Assembly (NCBI RefSeq): GCF_000504165.1
Contig: NZ_AYSE01000001.1
Span: 992,001-1,056,000, forward strand
Direction of reading: 5' to 3'
From: Bacillus sp. FJAT-14578
GTDB taxonomy: Bacteria > Bacillota > Bacilli > Bacillales > Bacillaceae_H
Length of the DNA: 64,000 nt
The position numbers were made by a program, and so were the translations under genes. Shown piece by piece: positions 42,526-50,287 of this stretch. The notes under the pieces are model-generated. The model saw nothing but the letters and a program-made list of their open reading frames with translations, was not told the origin of the DNA and ran no database searches. The stretch's first letter is position 1. Every line of letters begins with the position of its first letter.

Positions 42526-42676
42526 TGTTTATTTCATTTACCGAAATAGTAGCACCGTAAATTTTCACACCATCTTCTACAACACTTAAAGGATCTACTG
42601 TTCTTTCAGGAAGGACAATCTTTCCTTTGTTACTAAAACAAAATGAGAAGATTATTCTAATTTTAATTTTGTTTAA

Positions 42677-42691
42677 AATTTTTAGAAAACT
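42677..42691 (-). promoter_or_regulatory. CodY box at the ilv-leu promoter
   Basis: Minus strand AGTTTTCTAAAAATT has two mismatches to AATTTTCWGAAAATT. It starts about 15 nt after the -10 box, a repressing position. CodY control of ilv-leu is established in B. subtilis. The leader from here to 42526 shows no further motif. Confidence 0.6.
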
Positions 42692-42705
42692 TATATTTGA
42701 GGACT

Positions 42706-42734
42706 ATCTTACTCTCATTTTTAAGCTTCGTCAA
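42706..42734 (-). promoter_or_regulatory. Sigma-A promoter of the ilv-leu operon
   Basis: Minus strand TTGACG (42729-42734), 17 nt, TAAGAT (42706-42711). It puts the start of transcription near 42699, with a leader of about 515 nt. Confidence 0.75.
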
Positions 42735-42780
42735 CACCTTTTCCGTAAATTTTTAGACTATTTAGACTAAACAATCTTTT

Positions 42781-42794
42781 TGTATCCGCTTACA
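42781..42794 (-). promoter_or_regulatory. CcpA cre site upstream of ilv-leu
   Basis: TGTAAGCGGATACA fits the cre pattern TGnAAnCGnWnnCA at every fixed base. It lies about 50 nt upstream of the -35 box, an activating position. CcpA activates ilv-leu in B. subtilis, which supports the call. Confidence 0.65.
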
Positions 42795-42954
42795 ATACTG
42801 GTATAGTAATCTTTTCTCGTTTTTATTTTTTTATTAATCTGTTTTTCCAAAAAGTAAAGCGAACGATTGCATCATTTGAAAAACACTTTATGAATGAATG
42901 TTCACTCTTCACCCCTTAAATTTAAAGCGACTGATTCAGCTAATTTCAAGAGCA

Positions 42955-42996
42955 CAAAAAAACCTGTTATAATGTTTAGAACATCACAACAGGTTT
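42955..42996 (-). terminator. Terminator of the tRNA-Arg gene
   Basis: AAACCTGTT pairs with AACAGGTTT and the stem extends inward with mismatches; TTTTTTT follows on the minus strand, 17 nt after the CCA end. Confidence 0.88.
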
Positions 42997-43054
42997 GATA
43001 ATATGTATAAAATGGCGTCCCGGGAGGGATTCGAACCCCCGACCGACGGCTTAG

Positions 43055-43688
43055 CTTACCACTATGACTTTCGGCACCAGCATGGAGTCGCTGTTTGTGG
43101 TCTGGACTATATCTTCACCATCTCAGGTGCGACACGTGTAGTCTCTACGGAACCTCACGATAATCATCAGCGAATTTAACATTTTGCAGTTGATTATTCT
43201 TTGGAGTTTCTACCCTCAAGTTTATGGATTTAGTAAAGGTTTTAGGATCGAAATAATAACATTTATCTGTTTGTGGACAATACACACAATAAACATCGAC
43301 TTCTTCTTTATCTGTTTCTTTGGTTATGACACCTTTTGAAGTAGAATAGGAAGATCGAAACCTTATTTCGAGAAATCCTTTTTGATTTAATTCTCTATAC
43401 TTCACTTGAACACGTTTAAATTTGCTATCTTTATAAATAACAATATCAAACGGCGCGTGTTCAGTATGAGGATTTAATATCATGTAACCTTTTTCATACA
43501 AATCCACTTGAGCCTTTAAAACGCCTAAATCTCCTTTTGATTTCGTGTGATGATACATTACACCACCTCATATATAAGAAGATCGTAAGTTTCCTCGGTA
43601 TTACCATCAGCATTATCTGTTAAGGCTTCACCGATATAGTGTCGTCCACTCTATAAGTTACTCTTTCCTTATAGAGGCTCCTATTTTG
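43055..43688 (-). ncRNA. Group I intron (634 nt) in tRNA-Arg(UCU), with internal ORF
   Basis: Core helices found by eye on the minus strand. P2 is CTCTATAAG/CTTATAGAG. P3 is CGACAC (43639-43644) with GTGTCG (43130-43135). P4 is CGGT/ACCG, and P5 is GCC/GGT capped by CAG/CTG. P6 is GGAA/TTCC, holding the ORF in its loop. P7 is AGACTA (43139-43144) with TAGTC (43105-43109). P8 is CACC/GGTG (43116-43129), then the classic J8/7-P7 string AAGATATAGTCC. P9 is ACCAC/GTGGT with an inner CAGC/GCTG. The last base is G (43055). P1 pairs the exon GGCCTT with an internal AGGAGCC-type guide, with one C-A mismatch and two U-G pairs. Subgroup not assigned. Confidence 0.92.
43145..43558 (-). CDS. Intron-encoded PD-(D/E)XK-type homing endonuclease-like protein
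   Basis: 137 residues inside the intron, in the P6 loop. It begins KGDLGVLKAQVDLYEKGY, then PFDIVIY (Asp38), then VQVKYR (Gln51, Lys53), the order of a PD-(D/E)XK nuclease core. It resembles the I-Ssp6803I class found in a cyanobacterial tRNA-fMet intron. Two cysteines lie close together (CVYC). In relatives as I recall them, Gly-Glu or Ala-Glu stands where this protein has Gly12-Val13, so the first acidic residue may be lost. The ribosome site GAGGTGG precedes ATG, and the TAG stop directly abuts the P7 strand. Likely role: spread of the intron into empty tRNA-Arg alleles. Confidence 0.8.
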   Translation of the reverse strand: MYHHTKSKGDLGVLKAQVDLYEKGYMILNPHTEHAPFDIVIYKDSKFKRVQVKYRELNQKGFLEIRFRSSYSTSKGVITKETDKEEVDVYCVYCPQTDKCYYFDPKTFTKSINLRVETPKNNQLQNVKFADDYREVP

Positions 43689-43747
43689 AAGGCCGTTGCT
43701 CTATCCAGCTGAGCTACCGGGACGTAATTAACTTAACAACAATACTT

Positions 43748-43776
43748 ATTCTAATGCACATTCAAACTAATGTCAA
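43748..43776 (-). promoter_or_regulatory. Sigma-A promoter of tRNA-Arg
   Basis: Minus strand TTGACA (43771-43776), 17 nt, TAGAAT (43748-43753), about 24 nt before the tRNA 5' end. Near-consensus, as expected for a tRNA gene. Confidence 0.8.
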
Positions 43777-43938
43777 CATGTTTTGGGATTTTTTTATAAA
43801 CTTTTTTTAGTATTAAAAACATAGAGGAATCTTCAAACCGGAGGAAGATTTGTCCCTTGCTGATCGTTCAAACCCTTAGAAGCAGTTCCCCCCACCTAAT
43901 TCTCTTAATTTCCTTCTAGTGAGGGTGTTACTGCTCAT

Positions 43939-44451
43939 TTAGAAGGGAGCAAATTCTGCGGTCATTGATTCAACTGGAAGACCACTGACATTATAAAAAA
44001 TTATAGTAACTTTTTCATTTTCGATGTTAAGTATAACATACGTTTTTTCTCTCCGCATGCGCGGCAAGACGATACTGCCGGGATTAATCATTAAAATGCC
44101 GTTGATCATTTCAGCACCGGCCACATGAGAATGTCCAAAACAAACAATCTTGGCACCGGTTTCTCTTGCTTTATAATGCAAATTCATGAGAGACATTTTC
44201 ACATTATGAAGATGTCCATGCGTAATATAGAACGCATAGCCTGCGATACTTTCGATTCTCTCATTGACATATTCGCGGTCATAATCGCAGTTTCCTCTAA
44301 CCGTGTAAAATCCCTTCATTTCATCACAATCAGCCGGAAGTTCCGAATCTCCGCAATGAATCATGGCTTCCACTTCATGTTCATGACGCTTTTTGATGGC
44401 CTCCAGTTCTTTTCTCTGTCCATGGCTATCACTAACGATAAGCACTTTCAC
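43939..44451 (-). CDS. ysnB: Metallophosphoesterase YsnB (YfcE/MJ0936 family)
   Basis: 170 residues. Metal-binding motifs in order: SDSHG (7-11), IHCGDSE, VRGNCD, ITHGHLHNV and FGHSHVAG, complete for a two-metal phosphodiesterase. Natural substrate unknown. GTG 44451 is preferred over TTG 44454: GGAGG lies 8 nt from GTG. As in B. subtilis, downstream of rdgB; a family A repeat separates them here. 43780-43938 shows only a weak hairpin near 43830. Confidence 0.93.
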   Translation of the reverse strand: MKVLIVSDSHGQRKELEAIKKRHEHEVEAMIHCGDSELPADCDEMKGFYTVRGNCDYDREYVNERIESIAGYAFYITHGHLHNVKMSLMNLHYKARETGAKIVCFGHSHVAGAEMINGILMINPGSIVLPRMRREKTYVILNIENEKVTIIFYNVSGLPVESMTAEFAPF

Positions 44452-44552
44452 CAACGTTACCTCCCAACGGTTCTCTCATCAGTATCGTTTTATTCATGTT
44501 CATTTGTTCAAACTGCTTTTTTTCTTTCTCTTGGGTCAGACTTATTTTCTCA

Positions 44553-44770
44553 TATAAAGGAAACTTCCATTATTGGGGTTTTCCTTCATCCCCACTGATG
44601 GTTAGTTAGGCCCGCACGATGCGGGTCACACAGGCGTTGCCGCAGGACGCAGCGATGTTAGTCTGTGTTCTTTTACTTGGGCTTTTACGGGCAGTTATCC
44701 CCCGCTTAGACTTCTTCGATTTCTCTCAAGTATTAAAGTGAGAGTCCTACTGCCCGTTAATGCGGGATAA
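44553..44770. repeat. Family A repeat, long copy between rdgB and ysnB
   Basis: 218 bp: TATAAAGGAAACTTCCATTA, complementary CCCCACTGATGG, then CCCGCACGATGCGGG, a unique middle (GTTGCCGCAGGACGCAGCGA), and the closing ACTGCCCGTTAATGCGGG. The longest copy in the window. Confidence 0.8.
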
Positions 44771-44812
44771 ACAGCCGGCAAGAGTCTGTAAGAACTCTTG
44801 CCGGCTGTTTAT
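44767..44812. terminator. Terminator hairpin of rdgB
   Basis: Perfect 19-bp stem (AACAGCCGGCAAGAGT) with an 8-nt loop; its outer arm merges with the family A repeat. The T run is short (TGTTTAT). Confidence 0.75.
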
Positions 44813-44845
44813 AAATAATAGAATATGGATGCCATATTCTATCAT

Positions 44846-45445
44846 TTATTGATACAGTTTTTCAATCACGGGGCCAAGCCGCTTCAATGCGTTTGCACGA
44901 TGGCTGATTTTATTTTTCTCTTCTTTCTCCAATTGAGCCATTGTTCGTTGAAGAGAAGGAACATAAAAGATAGGATCGTATCCAAACCCATTGCCCCCCT
45001 TTTTTTCTTCGGTGATCAGCCCCTCGCACGCCCCTTCCACCACGATGGTTTCCTGCCCCGGAACGGCTACTGCCAGTGCACAATGAAAGTGAGCCGTCCT
45101 TTCAGGCAGCGGAATCCCTTTCATCTTCTCCAATACCTTCTCCATATTCGCTTCATCGCTTTTTTCGCTTCCGGCATAACGGGCCGAATACACTCCAGGT
45201 TTCCCGTTCAATACATCAATGCATAGACCAGAGTCATCCGCAATGACTATCTTGTTAAATTGCCTGGAGATTTCTTCCGCCTTTAGAACAGCGTTCTCGC
45301 GAAAGGTTTTGCCCGTCTCTTCTACATCTATCGCCTCCGGAAAATCCAGCAGCGTTTTAACCGCTACTCCTTTTGAAGAAAAAAGCGATTCAAATTCTTT
45401 TGCTTTCCCCTGGTTTTTGGTAGCGATAATTACTTCATTGGACAT
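44846..45445 (-). CDS. rdgB: dITP/XTP pyrophosphatase (RdgB/Ham1)
   Basis: 199 residues. It removes non-canonical purine nucleoside triphosphates. Seen: IATKNQGKAKEFESLF, the catalytic Asp in IADDSGLCIDVL, GVYSARYAG, GGNGFGYDPIF and SHRANALKRL. ATG 45445, 1 nt after the rph stop with GGAGG upstream, is used instead of the frame opening at 45487. B. subtilis name ysnA. Confidence 0.96.
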   Translation of the reverse strand: MSNEVIIATKNQGKAKEFESLFSSKGVAVKTLLDFPEAIDVEETGKTFRENAVLKAEEISRQFNKIVIADDSGLCIDVLNGKPGVYSARYAGSEKSDEANMEKVLEKMKGIPLPERTAHFHCALAVAVPGQETIVVEGACEGLITEEKKGGNGFGYDPIFYVPSLQRTMAQLEKEEKNKISHRANALKRLGPVIEKLYQ

Positions 45446-45446
45446 A

Positions 45447-46196
45447 TCAGGCTCCTCCGTTCCCAATATTTTTGGCCGCTTCACCAAGAGCCTCTTTTTG
45501 CTTTTCCATCAGTTTCATGATCCCCTCTTCGGCTAAAGCAAGCATACTATTTAGCTGCTCGCGTGAAAATGTCGCCTCTTCCCCTGTTCCTTGAAGTTCA
45601 ACAAAACGGCCATTTCCCGTCATGACAACATTCATATCTACTTCGGCAGCCGAATCTTCTATGTAATTCAAATCTAAAATTTCTCCAACACCCTCTGCCA
45701 TCCCTACAGACGTAGCAGCCAGAAAATCGGTAATTGGAAGTGCAGCAACCTTTTTGTCGTTCACCATTTTTTGGAGAGCCAATGTCATCGCCACAAATGC
45801 CCCCGTAATGGATGCCGTACGGGTACCGCCATCGGCCTGAATGACATCACAGTCGATCCATACCGTTTTCTCTCCCAACTTTTCTAAATTCACAACCGAG
45901 CGAAGCGCCCTTCCGATTAGGCGCTGAATTTCCATCGTTCTCCCTGACACTTTCCCTTTCGCCGCTTCACGTATATTCCTTTGTTCAGTCGCTCTTGGCA
46001 GCATGGAATACTCGGCGGTAATCCAGCCTTTCCCTTGTCCTCTCATAAACGGCGGTACACGATCATCGACACTTGCCGTACAAATCACCTTTGTGTCCCC
46101 GACTGTGATTAATACGGAACCTTCCGGGTGTTTTAAATAGTCCGTTTCAATTGTTACAGGGCGCAGTTCGTTTACTGCTCGTCCATCTACACGCAT
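45447..46196 (-). CDS. rph: Ribonuclease PH
   Basis: 249 residues, phosphorolytic 3'-5' exoribonuclease that trims tRNA 3' ends. Seen: [39 protein letters not shown] and the phosphate-binding [21 protein letters not shown] precedes ATG. It forms a tight pair with rdgB. Confidence 0.97.
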   Translation of the reverse strand: MRVDGRAVNELRPVTIETDYLKHPEGSVLITVGDTKVICTASVDDRVPPFMRGQGKGWITAEYSMLPRATEQRNIREAAKGKVSGRTMEIQRLIGRALRSVVNLEKLGEKTVWIDCDVIQADGGTRTASITGAFVAMTLALQKMVNDKKVAALPITDFLAATSVGMAEGVGEILDLNYIEDSAAEVDMNVVMTGNGRFVELQGTGEEATFSREQLNSMLALAEEGIMKLMEKQKEALGEAAKNIGNGGA

Positions 46197-46279
46197 GTTT
46201 TCATTCTCCTTTATCCAAACCGTTAAGTTATGTATTTATAATGTCTTTTGCTATGTACATCATCCCATACAAAAGATGA

Positions 46280-46307
46280 AAGAGGTCGCCTCGGAAGCTG
46301 ACCTCTT
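46280..46307 (-). terminator. Hairpin downstream of gerM
   Basis: AAGAGGTC/GACCTCTT with a 12-nt loop. T-rich flank on minus (TCATCTTTT); a run of A/T on plus. Probably terminates gerM. Confidence 0.6.
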
Positions 46308-46366
46308 AAAAAATTGTCCTTTATAGTATATCAAAAATAAACCGGTTAACAAATTGCTTACCTGCA

Positions 46367-47449
46367 TTAAAAACTTCCCGTATTGACATCTGCCGGACGA
46401 ACAACAGGTTCAGTCAGTTTTTTTCCATCTTCTTTCATCAGTTTACTTTCTCCATTAACTTGAACCGCTACGCTTTCTACACCCGGCTGTTCGGTCAACG
46501 ATAAAACAAGAGACTGCAGCACATGATCAGAAATTTTGCTGCCTTCCATGTTTCCAAAAATCGATTCATTGAAATTCAATGTAAGGGTACCATTTTCATA
46601 TTTTGGATCATCTAATAACTCGACATCAGCATTAAAATCGCTCACTAAGCCGGATTTAACGCTCGGGCCTTCAACGAGTTCATGGACAACCGCCGCAAAC
46701 GGGTCTTTCTCATTCGCTGAAATCCGTTTCGTCACGGGTACATAATACGTGTTGTCCCCACTTTGAGCCAAATAATAAAGGGTGGCAGCTTTCGTATTTG
46801 TAATATCGACCGAACCGTTACTATCCAAATTAATGCCATCTGCCCTACTCAACCCTTCGCTGATTGGTGTATTGTTGACAGGCATTACTTCCTTGTCGTA
46901 TCCATTGATCCGAATTTTCACTCGTTCTACGTTATCGAATTGGGTTAAAGTCCACGTAATGGATTGTAAAATTTTCAACTCATCTTCCGCTTTATAATTG
47001 GAAAATTCAGGGGAGAAATCAGCGATAATCGTTCCGTCTTTCTCAAGCTTCACTCCGAGTATTTTTGTATCGGCAGGAAGAACTGCTTTAAAGCCATTTG
47101 GGAGCATGTTTGTAATGGGTCCCCCATCTACCAGATATTCAAGTGCTTGTGCAGCGACTCCCTCTGTTTTGGGCAGCTCCAATGTCTGAGGAACGACATA
47201 CCCGTTTTTGTCAATTAAATACAGTTCTGTTTTTACTGATCCAACTGCGGCCTCTTCTTTTGGCATGTCTTTTTTATTTTCCTTATCCCCCGCTGTTTCT
47301 AATGCTTCGGCATCTTCTACATAAGAAACATCTTTTGGCGGATCAATTTCTTCTACCGCTTTATCTCCCCCGAATAATCCACAGCCTGATAAGAGCACTG
47401 AGGAAGATAAAATCGTTGAAAAAACGATAGTTTTTGCCTTTTTGGACAT
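46367..47449 (-). CDS. gerM: Spore germination lipoprotein GerM
   Basis: 360 residues. Lipoprotein signal peptide with lipobox LLSGC (Cys at about 24), then two GerMN domains (about 90-200 and 230-340), each with a SITWTLTQFDNVERVKI or SLVLSLTEQPGVESVAV-type segment. In B. subtilis it is needed for sporulation and germination and associates with mother-cell and forespore membranes. ATG 47449 with AGGAGG upstream is used; the frame opens earlier at 47500. A possible sigma-E promoter (TATACA with TCTAATTT) lies upstream, weakly supported. Confidence 0.94.
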   Translation of the reverse strand: MSKKAKTIVFSTILSSSVLLSGCGLFGGDKAVEEIDPPKDVSYVEDAEALETAGDKENKKDMPKEEAAVGSVKTELYLIDKNGYVVPQTLELPKTEGVAAQALEYLVDGGPITNMLPNGFKAVLPADTKILGVKLEKDGTIIADFSPEFSNYKAEDELKILQSITWTLTQFDNVERVKIRINGYDKEVMPVNNTPISEGLSRADGINLDSNGSVDITNTKAATLYYLAQSGDNTYYVPVTKRISANEKDPFAAVVHELVEGPSVKSGLVSDFNADVELLDDPKYENGTLTLNFNESIFGNMEGSKISDHVLQSLVLSLTEQPGVESVAVQVNGESKLMKEDGKKLTEPVVRPADVNTGSF

Positions 47450-47640
47450 GTTTTTCCCTCCTAAGACAGTTTGTACTAATATGTATACGAGCCTTTTCAC
47501 AAATTAGACCGCCATAGGTGATTTTTATCCAAAAAGTATCGGAAGCATTTTAGAAATATAGGCTGTGGTAACATTACCATTCAGGATAAAAAACGGAGCT
47601 GATCCATAAGTCTCTAATAGACCAAAAAAATTGATTTTTA

Positions 47641-47745
47641 ATGAAAGGCCCCGTCACAAAATCCTTGATTTTACTGGATTTTCAAGACGGGGCCTTTCAT
47701 GAGAATGATCCAAAATGGCTGATTTTACCCTTTTGAATCATCCTC
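47641..47745. repeat. Family B two-hairpin repeat, copy 2
   Basis: Hairpin 1 (47641-47700): arms ATGAAAGGCCCCGTC and GACGGGGCCTTTCAT, inner AAAATCC/GGATTTT and TTTTACTGGATTTTC. Hairpin 2 (47701-47745): GAGAATGATCCAAAA with TTTTGAATCATCCTC. It follows racE by 5 nt and may serve as its terminator. Confidence 0.78.
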
Positions 47746-47749
47746 GTTT

Positions 47750-48562
47750 TTACGATTTTATTGACGCAGACAAAGAAATATGTTGAACATTATGAATAGG
47801 ATGTTCAAACCATTTGGATGCAATCGTTTGAAAAAGCTGGTTGGGGCCCGTTGTTAAAAAGAGGTGCTCACCCGGATGCTCTCCATTATTCAACAAATCA
47901 CTATACGAAAGAATTGCACTTACTTCGCTGGCTGTTTCTTCTCCAGAACTAATGAGCTTCACTTTCGGACCAATGACTTCCTGAATGATCGGCTTCAAAA
48001 GAGGATAATGGGTACAACCAAGTATAAGGGTATCAATTTCGCTGTTACAGAAGGGCTTTAACGTTTCTTCAACAATGCGCCTCGCTTCCTCCCCTTCAAA
48101 ATTTCCGCTTTCCACCAGCGGAACAAATAGAGGGCACGCTAAACTTTCCACCTCCACTTTGTCATGCAGCTCTTTTAGTGCAGATGGATAAGCATTGCTT
48201 TTAACGGTGCCATTTGTGCCGATAATGCCAACCTTGTGATTATTCGTCGATTTCAACGCAGCCCTGGCACCTGGTTCAATCACTCCTAACACCGGGATAT
48301 CCACTGTATGTTGAATTTCTTCCAACACGACAGCAGTCGCTGTGTTACAAGCAATCACCAGCATCTTAATATTTTGATTTAATAAATAGTCGGTCATTTC
48401 CCAAGTAAATTGACGTACTTCTTCGCTCGGTCTCGGGCCATAAGGACAGCGCTCCGTATCCCCTATGTACATAATTTTTTCCTTAGGCAGCTGACGCATG
48501 ATTTCTTTGGCAACCGTTAATCCCCCTACGCCTGAATCAATAACTCCTATTGGTCTATTCAA
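47750..48562 (-). CDS. racE: Glutamate racemase
   Basis: 270 residues. It makes D-glutamate for peptidoglycan. Seen: [13 protein letters not shown] with the catalytic Asp region, [11 protein letters not shown], and the two catalytic cysteines in VIACNTATA (about 73) and LGCTHYPLL (about 185). Start is TTG at 48562 with GAGG 9 nt upstream. It lies between the MarR gene and gerM as in B. subtilis. Confidence 0.97.
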   Translation of the reverse strand: MNRPIGVIDSGVGGLTVAKEIMRQLPKEKIMYIGDTERCPYGPRPSEEVRQFTWEMTDYLLNQNIKMLVIACNTATAVVLEEIQHTVDIPVLGVIEPGARAALKSTNNHKVGIIGTNGTVKSNAYPSALKELHDKVEVESLACPLFVPLVESGNFEGEEARRIVEETLKPFCNSEIDTLILGCTHYPLLKPIIQEVIGPKVKLISSGEETASEVSAILSYSDLLNNGEHPGEHLFLTTGPNQLFQTIASKWFEHPIHNVQHISLSASIKS

Positions 48563-48572
48563 AAAAATCGCC

Positions 48573-49031
48573 TCATTCTTCTTTCATCTCTAGATGTAAT
48601 TGATGCAAGCTTTTTTGTAATCGCTCCACATCTTCTTCTGACAGGTTTTGCAAAACTCCACTCAAATACTCTTGCCTTTTGCGAATAACCTCTTCAATCA
48701 TTCTCTCGCCTTCTTCTAATAAATGAATGCGAACAACCCTTCTATCATTCGGGTCTTTAACGCGCATGACGAGTTCATTCTTTTCCATTCTATCCACTAA
48801 ATCGGTCGTCGTGCTGCAAGCCAGAAACATTTTGCCGGACAATTCACCGATTGTCATATCACCGTGCTCAAGCAGCCATTGAAGGGCCACAAACTGAGGT
48901 GGGGTAATCGTATAATCATTCAGGATTTCCCTCCCCTTCTGTTTGACAATTCCCGCAATGTATCGCAATGATTTTTCTACTTCGGCAACTATTTGTTCAT
49001 TTGGTATTTGAGAATGTTGGTTTGATGACAT
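48573..49031 (-). CDS. ysmB: MarR-family transcriptional regulator (YsmB)
   Basis: 152 residues, winged helix-turn-helix. Seen: [26 protein letters not shown] with the recognition helix [14 protein letters not shown] and the wing [12 protein letters not shown]. Targets and ligand unknown. ATG 49031 is chosen because GAGAGG lies 8 nt upstream; earlier in-frame starts lack a site. Confidence 0.9.
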   Translation of the reverse strand: MSSNQHSQIPNEQIVAEVEKSLRYIAGIVKQKGREILNDYTITPPQFVALQWLLEHGDMTIGELSGKMFLACSTTTDLVDRMEKNELVMRVKDPNDRRVVRIHLLEEGERMIEEVIRKRQEYLSGVLQNLSEEDVERLQKSLHQLHLEMKEE

Positions 49032-49053
49032 ACTCATATCCTCTCTTATATTT

Positions 49054-49100
49054 TTATCCCTCATTAACTGGCAGTAAGCCTCCCGCTCAATGAAGTTTCA
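49054..49100. repeat. Family A repeat fragment
   Basis: TTATCCCTCATTAACTGGCA followed by GTAAGCCTCCCGCTCAATGA: the left end of the element, decayed. Confidence 0.6.
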
Positions 49101-49179
49101 TTTTCTGCTGCTCATCATGACATAAATGTTGCTTCTCTATCTATTCTCTCTACTTTTCTAGAAAATTTCAAGCCACAAA

Positions 49180-49257
49180 ATAAAGGAACCTTCCATTAGT
49201 GGGGGTTTCCTTCACCCCCTACTAATGGTTAGTTAGACCCACACGATGCGGGATAAA
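49180..49257. repeat. Family A repeat, medium copy
   Basis: ATAAAGGAACCTTCCATTAG, complementary CCTACTAATGGTTAGTTAG, and CCACACGATGCGGGATAAA. Confidence 0.78.
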
Positions 49258-49262
49258 TAAAT

Positions 49263-49299
49263 AACCGGCTTCCTTAAAACAACAATAAGGACAGCCGGT
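49263..49299 (-). terminator. Terminator of gerE
   Basis: ACCGGCT...AGCCGGT with an inner CCTTA/TAAGG; TTATTTATTT follows on the minus strand. Confidence 0.78.
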
Positions 49300-49304
49300 C
49301 ATTA

Positions 49305-49529
49305 TTATAATTCAAGTTCTCCCATGCGCAGAAGCTCTACGACCGCTTGAGAACGCCCCTTCACTCCAAGCTTTTGCATCGCATTTGAGATGTGATTTCG
49401 AACTGTTTTTTCACTGATGAACAAATCACTTGCAATTTCTTTCGTTGTTTTGTCTTGCACAAGCAGTTCAAAAACCTCTCGTTCTCTTTTCGTAAGTAAC
49501 GGCTTTGGCTGAAAATCTTTCTCCTTCAA
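49305..49529 (-). CDS. gerE: Late sporulation transcription regulator GerE
   Basis: 74 residues, the same length as B. subtilis GerE. It is almost entirely a LuxR-type helix-turn-helix: LLTKREREVFELLVQDKTT, KEIASDLFISEKTVRNHISN, AMQKLGVKGRSQAVVELLR. It acts in the mother cell to activate and repress late coat genes. Start TTG at 49529, GGAGG 6 nt upstream. A sigma-K-like promoter precedes it, the expected control. Confidence 0.97.
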   Translation of the reverse strand: MKEKDFQPKPLLTKREREVFELLVQDKTTKEIASDLFISEKTVRNHISNAMQKLGVKGRSQAVVELLRMGELEL

Positions 49530-49589
49530 TGTAACCCTCCTTGCCTGATTCAGAGTTGAACTATCGGATGGGTATAAATTTAGTCATCA

Positions 49590-49617
49590 TATCTTATGTA
49601 AAAATGTCTCAAGCGGT
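49590..49617 (-). promoter_or_regulatory. Sigma-K promoter of gerE
   Basis: Minus strand ACC (49615-49617), 16 nt, CATAAGATA (49590-49598), matching AC-N16-CATAnnnTA. gerE is sigma-K dependent in B. subtilis. Confidence 0.6.
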
Positions 49618-49666
49618 TACTTATATGGCAAAGTTAGGCTGTATAAGAAGAGATTTTTTTTCACAC

Positions 49667-50125
49667 TCACTGCACAGACAAAAGACGTTGTTTCATTTCT
49701 TCAGTCCAAAGAATCGTTTTTCCGGTTTTTTTAGATAACTGAACCATCGTGCCTCTTCCAGTTAAACAAAGCTCCTTTTCTCTATTTGTCACCATATAAT
49801 GCAAATCGACAGATGAATTTCCCAATTTATGTACTTTCACATGCACTTTTAATGTTTCATCAAAAAACACCTGCCGAATAAAATCACATTGTAAATCCGC
49901 TACAACAGGCATCGCCTCATTAAGAGGATTAGCCCAGTCACTCATAAATCCTAATTGTTGAAAAAAGCGAATTCGAGCTGTTTCAAAGTATATAAACGGA
50001 ACCGTATTATTCAAATGTCCAAACATATCCGTTTCGCAAAAACGCACACGTGTTTCATAATGCACGTCTCCAAACGAAGCCTTCCATTCATCCATCTGTT
50101 CAATATAGTTCATTTTCCCCATCAT
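49667..50125 (-). CDS. ysmA: Hotdog-fold acyl-CoA thioesterase (YsmA)
   Basis: 152 residues, 4-hydroxybenzoyl-CoA thioesterase family. Seen: RVRFCETDMFGHLNNTVPFIYFETAR with the catalytic Asp in ETDMFGHLNN, then ADLQCDFIRQVFFDE. Substrate unknown. Start ATG 50125 follows GGGGGCGAGC; the ATG 4 codons upstream is possible. Confidence 0.88.
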   Translation of the reverse strand: MMGKMNYIEQMDEWKASFGDVHYETRVRFCETDMFGHLNNTVPFIYFETARIRFFQQLGFMSDWANPLNEAMPVVADLQCDFIRQVFFDETLKVHVKVHKLGNSSVDLHYMVTNREKELCLTGRGTMVQLSKKTGKTILWTEEMKQRLLSVQ

Positions 50126-50224
50126 GCTCGCCCCCATTTTTTATTCATCGCCTCGAACGGGAAGCAGTTCACCGAATGAGACTTCACTTTCTTTCTGTCT
50201 CCGTCAAATCTGCCTTTATATAAA

Positions 50225-50276
50225 ATATGCCGCCACGGAAACCATAGATTCATGGAATTCACATGACGGCACATAT
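50225..50276 (-). terminator. Terminator of the sdh operon
   Basis: Long hairpin, outer arms ATATGCCG and CGGCACATAT plus inner pairing CCATAGATTCATGG; TTTTATAT on minus, 12 nt after sdhB. Confidence 0.75.
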
Positions 50277-50287
50277 TAAAAGCTGAA

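Larger units (their letters stand above)
43013..43723 (-). tRNA. tRNA-Arg(UCU), split in the anticodon by a group I intron
   Basis: 5' exon 43689-43723 (35 nt), 3' exon 43013-43054 (42 nt with encoded CCA). Joined, they form a full cloverleaf: acceptor GTCCCGG/CCGGGAC (7 of 7), D stem GCTC/GAGC, anticodon stem ACGGC/GCCGT with loop CTTCTAA (anticodon TCT), T arm GGGGG-TTCGAAT-CCCTC. The junction, by the group I rule that the 5' exon ends in U and the intron in G, lies between U34 and C35, the same position as the cyanobacterial tRNA-Leu(UAA) intron. Unspliced, the tRNA cannot read AGA codons. A strong promoter and a terminator flank the gene, so it looks functional. Confidence 0.95.

Noticed and set aside
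43013..43723. tRNA pseudogene with random insertion
   Set aside because: Both exons are perfect when joined, promoter and terminator are intact, and the insert carries a complete group I core ending in G.
43830..43852. Terminator for ysnB
   Set aside because: Only a 7-bp stem (AATCTTC/GAAGATT) about 90 nt from the gene, with the T run displaced; too weak to list.
44125..44598. 157-residue plus-strand frame opposite ysnB
   Set aside because: Antisense to a well-conserved phosphoesterase and runs into a family A repeat; no family features.
44825..45226. 133-residue plus-strand frame opposite rdgB
   Set aside because: Shadow of rdgB; codon pattern and lack of ribosome site argue against it.
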